A DNA stretch of 64,000 nt from Paraburkholderia sacchari (lineage in GTDB: Bacteria; Pseudomonadota; Gammaproteobacteria; Burkholderiales; Burkholderiaceae), in NCBI RefSeq assembly GCF_000785435.2, contig NZ_JTDB02000004.1, positions 248,001 through 312,000 of the forward strand, in the 5' to 3' direction. A program made the position numbers and the translations under genes. Position 1 is the first letter of the stretch; every line of letters begins with the position of its first letter. The notes beneath the pieces were generated by a model. That model made no database searches and was not told where the DNA came from. It saw only the letters and a program-made list of their open reading frames with translations. Below, piece by piece: positions 16,048 to 24,115 of this stretch.

Positions 16048-17724
16048 ATGAATACGATTTCCGAAGACCTTGTTGTCGAATCGGAAGGTTCGTTACAACG
16101 AAAGATCAGTTGGACCGGCGCGTTCTGGGTGGCTAGCGGAGTGCCCGCGCTGGTGCTGTTCTCGATTGGCTCGATCGCGGCAACCGTGGGCAAGCTTTCA
16201 TGGGCTGTCTGGATCATCTCGATCGGCCTTGGCTTCATCCAGTCGTTTTCGTATGCGGAGATTGCCGGGCTCTTTCCGCACAAGTCGGGCGGTGCGTCGG
16301 TCTACGGCGCCATCGCATGGGTGCGCTACTCGAAGCTGTTTGCGCCGCTTTCGGTCTGGTGCAACTGGTTCGCGTGGTCGCCGGTGCTGGCGATTGGCTC
16401 GGGGCTCGCAGCGGGCTACGTGCTCTCGATTCTCTTTCCCGCGGACTCCGCCATCAACACCTGGCAGATCACGCTCGTGAGCCTCGACTGGCTGCGCTCC
16501 GGCCTGAGCCTGCGCATCAACGCGACCTTCATACTGGGCGCGGCGATCCTGCTTGTAACGTTCGCGATCCAGCACCGCGGCATCATGAATGCGGCGCGCA
16601 TCCAGACCATCCTGGGCGTGGCGGCGCTGATTCCGCTGATTCTTGTCGGCATGGTGCCGCTCTTTACCGGTGACGTGTCCGTGCATAACCTGTTTCCGCT
16701 CGTGCCGCTCGCGAAGGACAGCGCGGGGCAGATCATCGACGGCACGTGGGACCGCGCGGGCATCACGCTGATGGCAGGCGGGCTCTTCGTGGCCGCGTGG
16801 TCGACCTACGGGTTCGAGACTGCCGTCTGCTACACGCGTGAATTCCGCGATCCGAAGCGCGACACCTTCAAGGCCATCCTGTATTCCGGTCTCCTGTGCA
16901 TTTTCGTTTTCACCGTGGTGCCGCTCTCGTTCCAGGGCGTGCTCGGCCTCGGCCATATGGTCACGCCGGACATCAAGGACGCGGCCGGCCACGTGGTGAC
17001 GCCCGCGGTCTATAGCGGCATCCTCTCGCCGGACATCTACAGCGGCATGGGCGTGGCCAAGGCCATGGCGCCGATGATCCACGGCGGCTTGCTGGTCGAG
17101 CGCGTGCTCGTGGTGATGCTGGTGCTCGCCCTCGTGCTCGCGATCATGACGTCGATGGCAGGCTCCTCGCGCACGCTGTATCAGGCCTCGGTGGATGGCT
17201 GGCTGCCGAAGTACCTCTCGCACGTGAACGAACACGGCGCACCCACGCGCGCCATGTGGACCGACCTGTGCTTCAACCTGATCCTGCTGCTGATGTCGGA
17301 TTATGTGTTCGTGCTCGCGATTGCCAACGTCGGCTACATCATCTTCAACTTCCTGAACCTGAATTCCGCGTGGATTCACCGGCTCGACCGCAAGGACTGG
17401 GTACGGCCGTTCCGCGCCCCCAACTGGCTGATCGTGCTGGGTACGCTGTTCTCGTTCGTCAATCTCGCGCTGCTCGGCATGGGCGCGGACACGTGGGGCG
17501 CGGGCACGCTGGTGTCGGGCCTGGTCTTCGCCGCGCTGATCCTGCCGGTGTTCATGTTCCGCCACTACGTGACCGACAAGGGGCATTTCCCGGACACGAT
17601 GAAAGAGGACATGGAGCTGCTCGGCAACGGCAAGGTCGCAAAGCGCGCCGGGATTCTGCCTTACGTGACCGTCGTAGCCGGCATCGCGGTGATCTGGATC
17701 ACCCATGCGCTCGCGGTCTACTGA
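16048..17724 (+). CDS. APC-superfamily permease, candidate methylated-amine transporter
   Basis: A 558-residue integral membrane protein with about 12 to 14 hydrophobic helices. The first helix region carries the SGVPALVLFSIGS stretch in the position of the substrate-binding loop of APC amino acid/amine transporters, and QSFSYAEIAGLFPHKSGGASVYGA is the conserved second-helix region. It lies between the DUF3445 and DmmA-like genes of the monooxygenase operon, so an amine is a better guess than an ordinary amino acid. A 149-base gap precedes it. AGGAAGAG lies before ATG 16048; the upstream in-frame ATG codons have no such site. Direction (uptake or methylamine export) cannot be read. Confidence 0.85.
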   Translation: MNTISEDLVVESEGSLQRKISWTGAFWVASGVPALVLFSIGSIAATVGKLSWAVWIISIGLGFIQSFSYAEIAGLFPHKSGGASVYGAIAWVRYSKLFAPLSVWCNWFAWSPVLAIGSGLAAGYVLSILFPADSAINTWQITLVSLDWLRSGLSLRINATFILGAAILLVTFAIQHRGIMNAARIQTILGVAALIPLILVGMVPLFTGDVSVHNLFPLVPLAKDSAGQIIDGTWDRAGITLMAGGLFVAAWSTYGFETAVCYTREFRDPKRDTFKAILYSGLLCIFVFTVVPLSFQGVLGLGHMVTPDIKDAAGHVVTPAVYSGILSPDIYSGMGVAKAMAPMIHGGLLVERVLVVMLVLALVLAIMTSMAGSSRTLYQASVDGWLPKYLSHVNEHGAPTRAMWTDLCFNLILLLMSDYVFVLAIANVGYIIFNFLNLNSAWIHRLDRKDWVRPFRAPNWLIVLGTLFSFVNLALLGMGADTWGAGTLVSGLVFAALILPVFMFRHYVTDKGHFPDTMKEDMELLGNGKVAKRAGILPYVTVVAGIAVIWITHALAVY

Positions 17725-17759
17725 TACTCACACACTCATACCAACGGAGGGAGCTTTCG

Positions 17760-18362
17760 ATGATGACTTCGCCGATCACGAGCCGCCCGGTGTACGCGGC
17801 GCTCGAAGCCGATCCGCAGGGCACGCAGCACTGGCTCCTGACCGCGGGCGCCGCCGCGGCCGATCGCGTGCGCGTGCTGAAGGCCTTGAGCACGCTGGGC
17901 ACGGCGCCGCTCGAAGTATGGTCCGTCGACGAGGACCTGGCGCACGCGGGCGCCGGTGGTGTTTGCGAGTTGCCTCATGCGGTGGCGCGGCGCTTCGATG
18001 GAGAGGGCGAGCTGCTGGGCGCGCTGGGTGAGGCGCTGCGCGGCGCGCGGGTGGGAATCCGGCTCTATGCGCTCGGCACCGAGCCTTTCATCGGGTCGGT
18101 GCGGCAGATCGCCGAGCACGCCGGTATCGCGCCCGAGGCGGTGAGGGTGGAGCACAGCGGCAGCCTCCGGCGACGCGTGTACTGCATTCACTGCCGCTCG
18201 ATGAACGAAGGTGTGACAACCAACGTGACGCCGTGCGGCGGATGCGGCCGCAAGCTGTTCGTGCGCGATCACTTCTCGCGGCGGCTGGCGGCGTTCATGG
18301 GCGTGCAGGCCGACGCCGAGGTGCCTGGAGAGCTTCCTGCCATCGAGCACGCCTATTTGTAG
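17760..18362 (+). CDS. DmmA-like subunit of a dimethylamine-monooxygenase-type system
   Basis: A 200-residue protein. The first 135 residues resemble a ferredoxin-reductase-like fold without an obvious flavin motif; the C-terminus has CIHC and CGGC knuckles about 20 residues apart, likely a zinc or iron site, then VRDHFSRRLAAFMGV. This matches, as I recall, the small DmmA-type subunits encoded with DUF3445 proteins in dimethylamine degraders. It is the third component needed for the monooxygenase. GGAGGGAG lies 6 bases before ATG 17760; a second ATG follows immediately. A strong terminator follows the gene, ending the operon. Confidence 0.78.
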   Translation: MMTSPITSRPVYAALEADPQGTQHWLLTAGAAAADRVRVLKALSTLGTAPLEVWSVDEDLAHAGAGGVCELPHAVARRFDGEGELLGALGEALRGARVGIRLYALGTEPFIGSVRQIAEHAGIAPEAVRVEHSGSLRRRVYCIHCRSMNEGVTTNVTPCGGCGRKLFVRDHFSRRLAAFMGVQADAEVPGELPAIEHAYL

Positions 18363-18387
18363 CTGCATCGACATTGCGTTTTGCCCA

Positions 18388-18419
18388 GGCTCATGCGCTC
18401 TGCCGCATGAGCCTTTTTT
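18388..18419 (+). terminator. Intrinsic terminator of the monooxygenase operon
   Basis: GGCTCATGCG (18388-18397), 6-base loop, CGCATGAGCC (18404-18413), then six T. The stem is a perfect 10 bp and starts 26 bases past the DmmA-like stop. Confidence 0.95.
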
Positions 18420-18456
18420 ATTTCGCATTGTTCGTACTCCATCCCTTTCCCCGCGC

Positions 18457-18463
18457 TACCCCC
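18457..18463. promoter_or_regulatory. GCTACCCCC half-box upstream of response regulator 2
   Basis: TACCCCC preceded by GCGC, 93 bases before ATG 18556; the right side reads AAAGTGGAAT, only a poor facing heptamer. It may mark autoregulation by the NarL-type regulator, but on its own it is weak. Confidence 0.35.
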
Positions 18464-18555
18464 AAAGTGGAATCCCCTCTTGCTGATTGCCGTATGGCAG
18501 GCGCGCGCCATACTGGAGGCGTTCGGCCTTGTGCCGTCATGCAGGAGGAAAGAGT

Positions 18556-19215
18556 ATGGAACCTCTTACCACGGTTCTTCTCGTCGACGATCACGCGCTA
18601 TTCCGGCGCGGCGTGGCGCAGCTCATCGAGATGAACCCGGCCTTTCGGGTCGTTGGCGAGGCGGGTTCGGGGCGCGAAGGCGTGGCGATGGCGCTGGAAC
18701 TCCAGCCCGATGTGATGCTGGTCGATCTGAACATGCCGGAGATGAGCGGCATCGAGACCATCGCCTTGCTGCGCGACCAGGGTGTGAAGGCACGCCTGGT
18801 CATGCTGACCGTCTCCGATAACGAACGGGACGTGGTGGCCGCATTGCGCGCCGGGGCGCACGGCTATCTGCTCAAGGACATGGAGCCCGAGGAGCTGTGC
18901 GCGAATCTGGAGAAGGTGTTGAAAGGCACCGCCGTGCTCAGCGAGGCCGCAACCGGCAACCTGGTCCAGGCGCTCTCGGGCAGCCAGTCGTTCCGCGCGA
19001 GCGAGACGTTGCTCTCGGCGCGCGAGCAGGAAGTGCTCGACTACCTCGTCGAGGGGCTCTGCAACAAGGCGATTGCGCGCAAGCTCGACATCAGCGTCGG
19101 CACGGTCAAGGTGCACGTCAAGCATCTGCTGCACAAGCTCGATCTGCATTCGCGGCTCGAGGCGGTCGTGTGGCACCGCGAACACGTCGCGCGGCGCTTC
19201 GCTTCGGGCGGCTGA
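18556..19215 (+). CDS. NarL/FixJ-type two-component response regulator (copy 2)
   Basis: A 219-residue response regulator, paralogue of the one at 3246-3890. Receiver: LLVDDH acidic pair, phospho-acceptor in MLVDLNMPE, LTVSDN and LLKDME. Output: LuxR-type helix-turn-helix ending LHKLDLHSRLEAVVW. The recognition helix (ISVGTVKVHVKH) is the same as in copy 1, so both should bind the same DNA box. AGGAGGAA lies 5 bases before ATG 18556. It converges on the NarX-type kinase gene with 27 bases between stops, the likely cognate pair. Confidence 0.95.
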   Translation: MEPLTTVLLVDDHALFRRGVAQLIEMNPAFRVVGEAGSGREGVAMALELQPDVMLVDLNMPEMSGIETIALLRDQGVKARLVMLTVSDNERDVVAALRAGAHGYLLKDMEPEELCANLEKVLKGTAVLSEAATGNLVQALSGSQSFRASETLLSAREQEVLDYLVEGLCNKAIARKLDISVGTVKVHVKHLLHKLDLHSRLEAVVWHREHVARRFASGG

Positions 19216-19242
19216 ATGGGCAACTGAGCCCCGCGAGCGGCG

Positions 19243-21027
19243 CTAGCGTCTGGTGCTGCCCGTGCCGATGCGCGTTTGCTGGGCGAAGGAGGCTGGCACG
19301 AAGGTCACCACGATGCGCGAGCCCGGCTCGTTCGAGCGGATCTCCAGCCGCCCGCCCAGGCTGCGCGAGCGCTCGCGCATGATCGAAAGCCCGTAATGGT
19401 GCTCGCCGCCCGACTCCGTGACGATGCCGCGGCCATCGTCCTCGATGGTCACGGTGACTTCGCGCTCGTTGGACGAGAGCGTCACGAGCGCGCTCGATGC
19501 ACGCGCGTGGCGCACGACGTTGGTGAGCGCTTCGCGCACGATCTGCCCGATATGCAGTTCCTCGTTGACCGTGAGGCGTACGCGGCGGATGCGGTTGTCG
19601 ACCGAGATCTGCACTTCGCTGCGCGAGGACAGTTCCTCCGCGACTTCCTCGAGCGTCGCCGCGAGTCCGCGCGCGTGCACCGAGGTGCGGAAAGTGGTGA
19701 GCAACTCGCGCAACTGCCGATAGGCGCTATCGATCCCTTCGCGGATCGCCCGTGCGATCTGGCCGACGTCGCTATGCGACAGCTCCTCGGGCAGCACGGC
19801 CTGCAGCCGCGCAAGCTGGATTTTCATGTACGAGAGCGATTGCGCGAGCGAGTCGTGGAGTTCGCGCGCGATGGCGTTGCGCTCTTCGAGCAGCGTCATG
19901 CGCCGGTCGCGCACGTCGCGGCTCAGGTTGGAGATGGCCTGCGCAAGCACGCTCGCGATGGTCTCCAGCAGATGCAAATGGCGCTGCTCGCTGCGCGTGT
20001 CGGTGTCGCTTTCGCAGATCAGCACGCCGTACGTGCCCGAGGGCACGCGCACCGGCGCCGCGAGGATCGTCATCAGTTCGTCCGACTGGCTGTGCGGCAG
20101 CGAGCGCACGCCGGAAAGCGACATCAGCTCGTTCACGACGCGCTCGCGCACGATGTGCGGTGCGAGGTCGGCTGGCGCCACGATCGTATCGGTGCCAAGC
20201 AGTTGTGCGGAAGGCTCGGAGAGCACGAGCGCGATGCGTTGCACGCGCAGGACGCCGACCAGACGCTGCAGCAGCGCTTCGAGCGTACCCCCCGTGGGGG
20301 CGTCTTCGGCGAGCTGGGCGCAGATATAATGCAGCAGATCGAGCGACTGGTCCGCAAAGGCAATATGGTCTTCGACGATGCGCTTGAGCCGGGCCGATTC
20401 ATCCTGCTCGCTACGCAGCCGCGCGACGAGCCCGTTGAGCACCGTAATCAGGCGATCGATCTCGTCACGCCCCGCGGGCACTTCGTGGCCGACCTGGCTG
20501 AGCATGTGCAGGGGCAGCGCCGGGCGCAGCACGAGCGCGCGCCGCGCGCCCCATGCCAGCGAGAAGATGCCCGCGAACAGCAGCGCGGCGGTGCAGGCTT
20601 CGAGCAGCGTGATGACGGCTTCGAGCGCATCGCCCTGGCGATCGATCTCGATACGCAGCGCATCGAGCATGTCCGGGGCCGCGTGCTCGCCCGCGAGCGT
20701 TTGCAATTGCGTGGCGATGAGCGGCGTGGGCGCGCCCCGTTGCCGCCAGTGCGTCAACAAAGTATCGTTGCGTACGAGCGACGTGGCGTGTGCATCGAGC
20801 TTGAGCGCGGCGTCGGGTGCGGTGGCCGCGATGCTCGTGGCGATGCGGCGCAGCCTGGCGGCATCGCCGAGCGAAACGGCGGCCTGTTCGTAGAGGGCCT
20901 TGTTGTCGAGCTGGACGCGCGTGCAGACGAACAACAGCGCGATGAGCGCGACGAGGCACGCAAGGACAATGCAGGTTTTCGCGTAGAGCGGGTAACGGCG
21001 TAACCAGGCGCGGTCGGCTGCATTCAT
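19243..21027 (-). CDS. NarX-type membrane sensor histidine kinase
   Basis: About 594 residues: N-terminal helix (about 12-32), a periplasmic segment of about 115 residues, second helix (TALLFAGIFSLAWGA region), HAMP-like linker, GAF-type domain (about 250-385), HisKA_3 dimer domain with the phospho-acceptor His in ARELHDSLAQSLSYMK, and a HATPase domain (REALTNVVRHA, EDDGRGI, GLSIMRERSRSLGG). This is the NarX/NarQ layout, which pairs with NarL-type regulators. The start is uncertain: ATG 21027 is chosen because it precedes the first helix and avoids overlapping the divergent gene at 21107; in-frame starts exist at 21108 and 21135, none with a good ribosome site. It is the only kinase in the window for two regulators. 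Confidence 0.9.
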   Translation of the reverse strand: MNAADRAWLRRYPLYAKTCIVLACLVALIALLFVCTRVQLDNKALYEQAAVSLGDAARLRRIATSIAATAPDAALKLDAHATSLVRNDTLLTHWRQRGAPTPLIATQLQTLAGEHAAPDMLDALRIEIDRQGDALEAVITLLEACTAALLFAGIFSLAWGARRALVLRPALPLHMLSQVGHEVPAGRDEIDRLITVLNGLVARLRSEQDESARLKRIVEDHIAFADQSLDLLHYICAQLAEDAPTGGTLEALLQRLVGVLRVQRIALVLSEPSAQLLGTDTIVAPADLAPHIVRERVVNELMSLSGVRSLPHSQSDELMTILAAPVRVPSGTYGVLICESDTDTRSEQRHLHLLETIASVLAQAISNLSRDVRDRRMTLLEERNAIARELHDSLAQSLSYMKIQLARLQAVLPEELSHSDVGQIARAIREGIDSAYRQLRELLTTFRTSVHARGLAATLEEVAEELSSRSEVQISVDNRIRRVRLTVNEELHIGQIVREALTNVVRHARASSALVTLSSNEREVTVTIEDDGRGIVTESGGEHHYGLSIMRERSRSLGGRLEIRSNEPGSRIVVTFVPASFAQQTRIGTGSTRR

Positions 21028-21106
21028 CTGGAGACAAGTAGCGAAGAAGGAACTGACGGTCGTCGTTTTTTGCGGCGCCCGGATTGCGGATTCGCGAGGC
21101 CAATGC

Positions 21107-23038
21107 ATGATGACAGTGTATCTGTTTTCCACCACGCTGCTGGTGCTTGTCGTGGGGCTGGTGCTGCCGAGGCTCGGTCCGGGCCAGGGCGTCGACGTGC
21201 TGCTTTATATCGCCATCGTCTTCGCGCTCGCGCTGGCAAGCGGGCTGCTCGGGCTTGCCTTCACATTTGGCGCGAAGCGGGCCGTCAAGCGCGGCATGCG
21301 CAGCTCAGCTGCCCCCGAACTCACTGCCTTCGCGGAAAATCTCTCCACGCCGGCGGTACTGCTCGACAATGACGCGCTGGTGTTCGTCAACGGCGCTTTT
21401 CTGAAGCACGCGCGCTGGGAACATCATGTCGACGAGATCGTCGGCATGCCGTTCGGCAATCTGGTGCATCCGCAGTCGCTGCTCGAGTTGACGAAGCTGC
21501 TCACGCAAACCGGCGTCGATGACGAGCGCACCTCGGGTTCGTTACGCCTCGCGTATGGCGACGGCACGTTCCGGCGCCATCCCGTGACCGTGCTGCGCGG
21601 CCGCGGTTCGCGCCTGACGCTCCTGCAGTTCCCCGCGCCTTACGCGAGCGCCGAGGCGCAGCGCAGCGAAGCGCAGATCCAGCAGCACTGCCAGGACGTG
21701 GTCGCGCAACTGCCGCAGGCGCTCTTTCGCATCGACCGCGAGCAGAACCTCATCTTCGTGAATCCCGCATGGCGCAGCATGCTGCGTATCGTCGGCGGCG
21801 GTGGCGATGTTCCGCCGCTGGCCGGCTTCGTGCATCCCGAAGACCGCGCGACGCTGACCGCGCGGCTCACCGCGCTGCTCGACGGCCATCTCAGCGAGCT
21901 CATCACGGTCGTGCGCATGATCCGCGCCGACGAAACCATGTTTCATGTCGAACTGCGCTGCCAGGCGGTGGCGGATCAGGAAGGACAGCTGATCGGCGCG
22001 GTGGGTCTCGCGCTCGACGTGTCGAACAGCCGGCGCAACGAGGAAGCGCTGCACGCGAGCCGCCGCAGCCTGCGCATGCTGCTCGCGAATGTGCGCGCGA
22101 TGATCTATCGCGGACAGAACAATCGCTTGTGGTCGATGGAGTTCGTGAGCGAGGGCTGCTTCGAGCTGACCGGCTATGAAGCCAACGAGCTGCTCGACGA
22201 ATCGCTCATGAAGTTCGTGTCGCTCATTCATCCCGAGGACCGCGAGTTCGTCTGGAATGAAATTCAGGCGCGCGTGGCGGTGGGTGAGCCCTATGAGGTG
22301 ACGTACCGTATCATCGACCGTTCGGGCCAGACCAAGTGGGTATGGGACCAGGGGCGCGGTATTTTCTCCGCGCGCAACGAGCTGCTCGGTCTCGAAGGCT
22401 TCATCATCGAAGTGACGCGGCGCCAGCTTGCCGAAGAGAGCGCGCGCCGCCGCCTGGTGTTCGACCGGTCGACGGGCCTCACAAATTCGGCCATGTTCAT
22501 GGACCGGCTGAGTTTCGCCCTCGCTTGTGCGCGCCGCAACGCGCAGCCGTGCGCGGTGTTTGCCATCCACGTGATCGACTTCGACGAGGTAACCGGACGT
22601 TTCGGCCCGGAGTACGCGGACCGTGTGCTGGTGCAACTGGGCCGGCGCCTGCAGGCGATCCAGAGCGACCTCAATGGCGCGACATTGCTCGACAAGCAGG
22701 ATTTTGCGATCATGCTCACCGACTTCTCGGCGCCCGCGCTCGACTGGTGCGAGTGCGCGGGGCAGGTGGCGGCGCTCGCGCCGGAAAACAGCACGGCGGC
22801 CATGGAGCTTGTCGCCGAAAGCTTGCGCGCGCTGGTGGGCCGGCCGCTGCGTGTCGAGGGGCACGAATTCCGTGTCATGGCGCAGGTGGGCTGGGCGCTT
22901 GCGCAGAGCGAATTCCCGAATGCGCTCGACATGATCGATGCGGCGCTCGCGGCGGGCGAGGTCACGGGCAACGGTTACACGCCAGGTGCGCCGGGCACGC
23001 CAAACCAACAGGGACAGGCAAATGACGAAGCGGGTTGA
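21107..23038 (+). CDS. Membrane PAS-domain protein with a degenerate GGDEF domain
   Basis: A 643-residue protein with two N-terminal membrane helices (about 3-20 and 33-55), then PAS-like domains (about 80-175, 190-310 and 325-440) and a C-terminal GGDEF fold (about 455-615). The GGDEF entry motif survives as DRSTGLTNSAMFMDRL, but the signature itself reads DKQDF in LLDKQDFAIML, so the Gly-Gly and the catalytic acidic residues are gone and no cyclic-di-GMP synthesis is expected. It may be a sensor or GTP-binding adaptor. It is divergent from the kinase gene and overlaps the next gene's start by 17 bases. The first of two adjacent ATG codons is used, 7 bases after GAGG. Confidence 0.85.
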   Translation: MMTVYLFSTTLLVLVVGLVLPRLGPGQGVDVLLYIAIVFALALASGLLGLAFTFGAKRAVKRGMRSSAAPELTAFAENLSTPAVLLDNDALVFVNGAFLKHARWEHHVDEIVGMPFGNLVHPQSLLELTKLLTQTGVDDERTSGSLRLAYGDGTFRRHPVTVLRGRGSRLTLLQFPAPYASAEAQRSEAQIQQHCQDVVAQLPQALFRIDREQNLIFVNPAWRSMLRIVGGGGDVPPLAGFVHPEDRATLTARLTALLDGHLSELITVVRMIRADETMFHVELRCQAVADQEGQLIGAVGLALDVSNSRRNEEALHASRRSLRMLLANVRAMIYRGQNNRLWSMEFVSEGCFELTGYEANELLDESLMKFVSLIHPEDREFVWNEIQARVAVGEPYEVTYRIIDRSGQTKWVWDQGRGIFSARNELLGLEGFIIEVTRRQLAEESARRRLVFDRSTGLTNSAMFMDRLSFALACARRNAQPCAVFAIHVIDFDEVTGRFGPEYADRVLVQLGRRLQAIQSDLNGATLLDKQDFAIMLTDFSAPALDWCECAGQVAALAPENSTAAMELVAESLRALVGRPLRVEGHEFRVMAQVGWALAQSEFPNALDMIDAALAAGEVTGNGYTPGAPGTPNQQGQANDEAG

Positions 23039-23684
23039 GCAGGTTGAGCGGGCCGAAGGAGAAGCGCCACCGGCCGCAGGGGAGGCGCCCGATCACTCGA
23101 TGTCGATCGAACATTTCATTGGCAAGGTCGTGCGCGAAAACCGCACGAATCAGGGGCTCACGATTGCCGAGCTTGCGGAGCAGAGCGGGCTCTCACGCAG
23201 CATGGTGTCGAAGATCGAGAACGGCCAGGTATCGACGAGCCTCGAGTCGATGGTGAGCATCGCACGCGCGCTGGGTATCTCGATGTCCACGTTGTTCCGC
23301 AATTTCGAAGGCCAGGAGGGCACCGCGCAGCACGTGAAGGCGGGCAAGGGCATGGAGGTGGTCCGGCGCGGCACGACCAAAGGGCACACCTATCATCTGC
23401 TGGCCTACGACCAGGGGCCGGCCAAGCTGTTCGAGCCGTTCCTCATTACGATGGACGACGAGTCCGAGATCTTCCCGACGTTCGAGCATCCGGGCACGGA
23501 ATTCATCTACATGCTGCAGGGCAAGATGGAGTATCGGCACGGCAATCGCAGCTACCTGCTGCAGCCGGGCGACGCCTTCACGTTTCGCGGATCGGTGCCG
23601 CATGGACCCGAGCGCCTGATCAAGCTGCCGATTCGTTTCATTACGATCATCATGTACGGGCACACAGGCGGTTCAGACTTCTGA
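23022..23684 (+). CDS. XRE-family regulator with C-terminal cupin domain
   Basis: A 220-residue regulator: N-terminal acidic tail, an XRE helix-turn-helix (about 35-90; LTIAELAEQSGLSRSMVSKI), and a cupin barrel in the last 90 residues (EHPGTEFIYMLQGKMEYRHGN, then LQPGDAFTFRGSVPHGPERL). Proteins of this build often sense a small metabolite in the cupin and control its catabolic genes. It is translationally coupled to the PAS protein by a 17-base overlap. ATG 23022 is used, with GGGACAGG a few bases upstream; the upstream frame lies inside the PAS gene. Its ligand cannot be read from sequence. Confidence 0.9.
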   Translation: MTKRVEQVERAEGEAPPAAGEAPDHSMSIEHFIGKVVRENRTNQGLTIAELAEQSGLSRSMVSKIENGQVSTSLESMVSIARALGISMSTLFRNFEGQEGTAQHVKAGKGMEVVRRGTTKGHTYHLLAYDQGPAKLFEPFLITMDDESEIFPTFEHPGTEFIYMLQGKMEYRHGNRSYLLQPGDAFTFRGSVPHGPERLIKLPIRFITIIMYGHTGGSDF

Positions 23685-23695
23685 GCATGGATCGC

Positions 23696-23806
23696 TCAAT
23701 AATGCTTCACGAAGCGAATCGCGCAAATGAGGCTCAGCAGGCTGAGGCTGGCGATCACCACCACGGCCAAGGTATCCGCGTGCGCATAACCCCAAAACTC
23801 ATTCAT
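23696..23806 (-). CDS. 36-residue single-span membrane peptide
   Basis: The frame encodes MNEFWGYAHADTLAVVVIAS and 16 more residues, with one hydrophobic helix (about 11-29) and a short basic end (IRFVKHY). It begins 12 bases after the stop of the winged-helix gene at 23819-24115, which is itself coupled to the DMT transporter, and GAGGGC lies 8 bases before the ATG. The regular operon spacing and the helix with charged flanks favour a real gene. A small subunit of the transporter is plausible. There is no homology evidence beyond that. Confidence 0.6.
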   Translation of the reverse strand: MNEFWGYAHADTLAVVVIASLSLLSLICAIRFVKHY

Positions 23807-23818
23807 CGTCTGGCGCCC

Positions 23819-24115
23819 TCATTGCGTCAATAAGCCTGTATCGCGCATGCGCGCGCGGCCGAAATCGGTGAGCCGATAGCGGAACAGTACCTTGCCGGCA
23901 CCCAGGTGCGTGCCGTCGTCGAGCTTCTGTTCGAGACGCTGGAGCAGGCCGCCCGCCGCCAGTTCGTCGAGCGCGACCCGAACCGTGTTGATTGCGTAGC
24001 GCTCCGACGCGCCGTATTCGCTCAGCGCCTTCTCGACGAGTTCATAGTCCCAGGCGTGCGCCATGCGGCTGATCTGATCGAGCAGGAAGCCCTTTTGATG
24101 AAGTTTCATGCGCAT
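23819..24115 (-). CDS. Small conserved winged-helix-like protein
   Basis: A 98-residue soluble protein, MRMKLHQKGFLLDQISRMAH onward. The pattern (AINTVRVALDELAAGGLLQRLEQKLDD, then KVLFRYRLTDFGRARM) resembles a PadR- or MarR-like winged helix with a beta wing, but I do not recognise the family. Its ATG overlaps the transporter stop as TGATG, so it is translated with it. A longer upstream frame lies inside the transporter gene and is discarded. It may regulate the transporter or be a cytoplasmic partner. Confidence 0.75.
   Translation of the reverse strand: MRMKLHQKGFLLDQISRMAHAWDYELVEKALSEYGASERYAINTVRVALDELAAGGLLQRLEQKLDDGTHLGAGKVLFRYRLTDFGRARMRDTGLLTQ

Noticed and set aside
20285..20300. 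GTACCCCCCGTGGGGG resembles the NarL-like box
   Set aside because: It lies deep inside the kinase coding sequence, the gap between heptamers is 1 rather than 2 bases, and the right half is not GTGGGTA.
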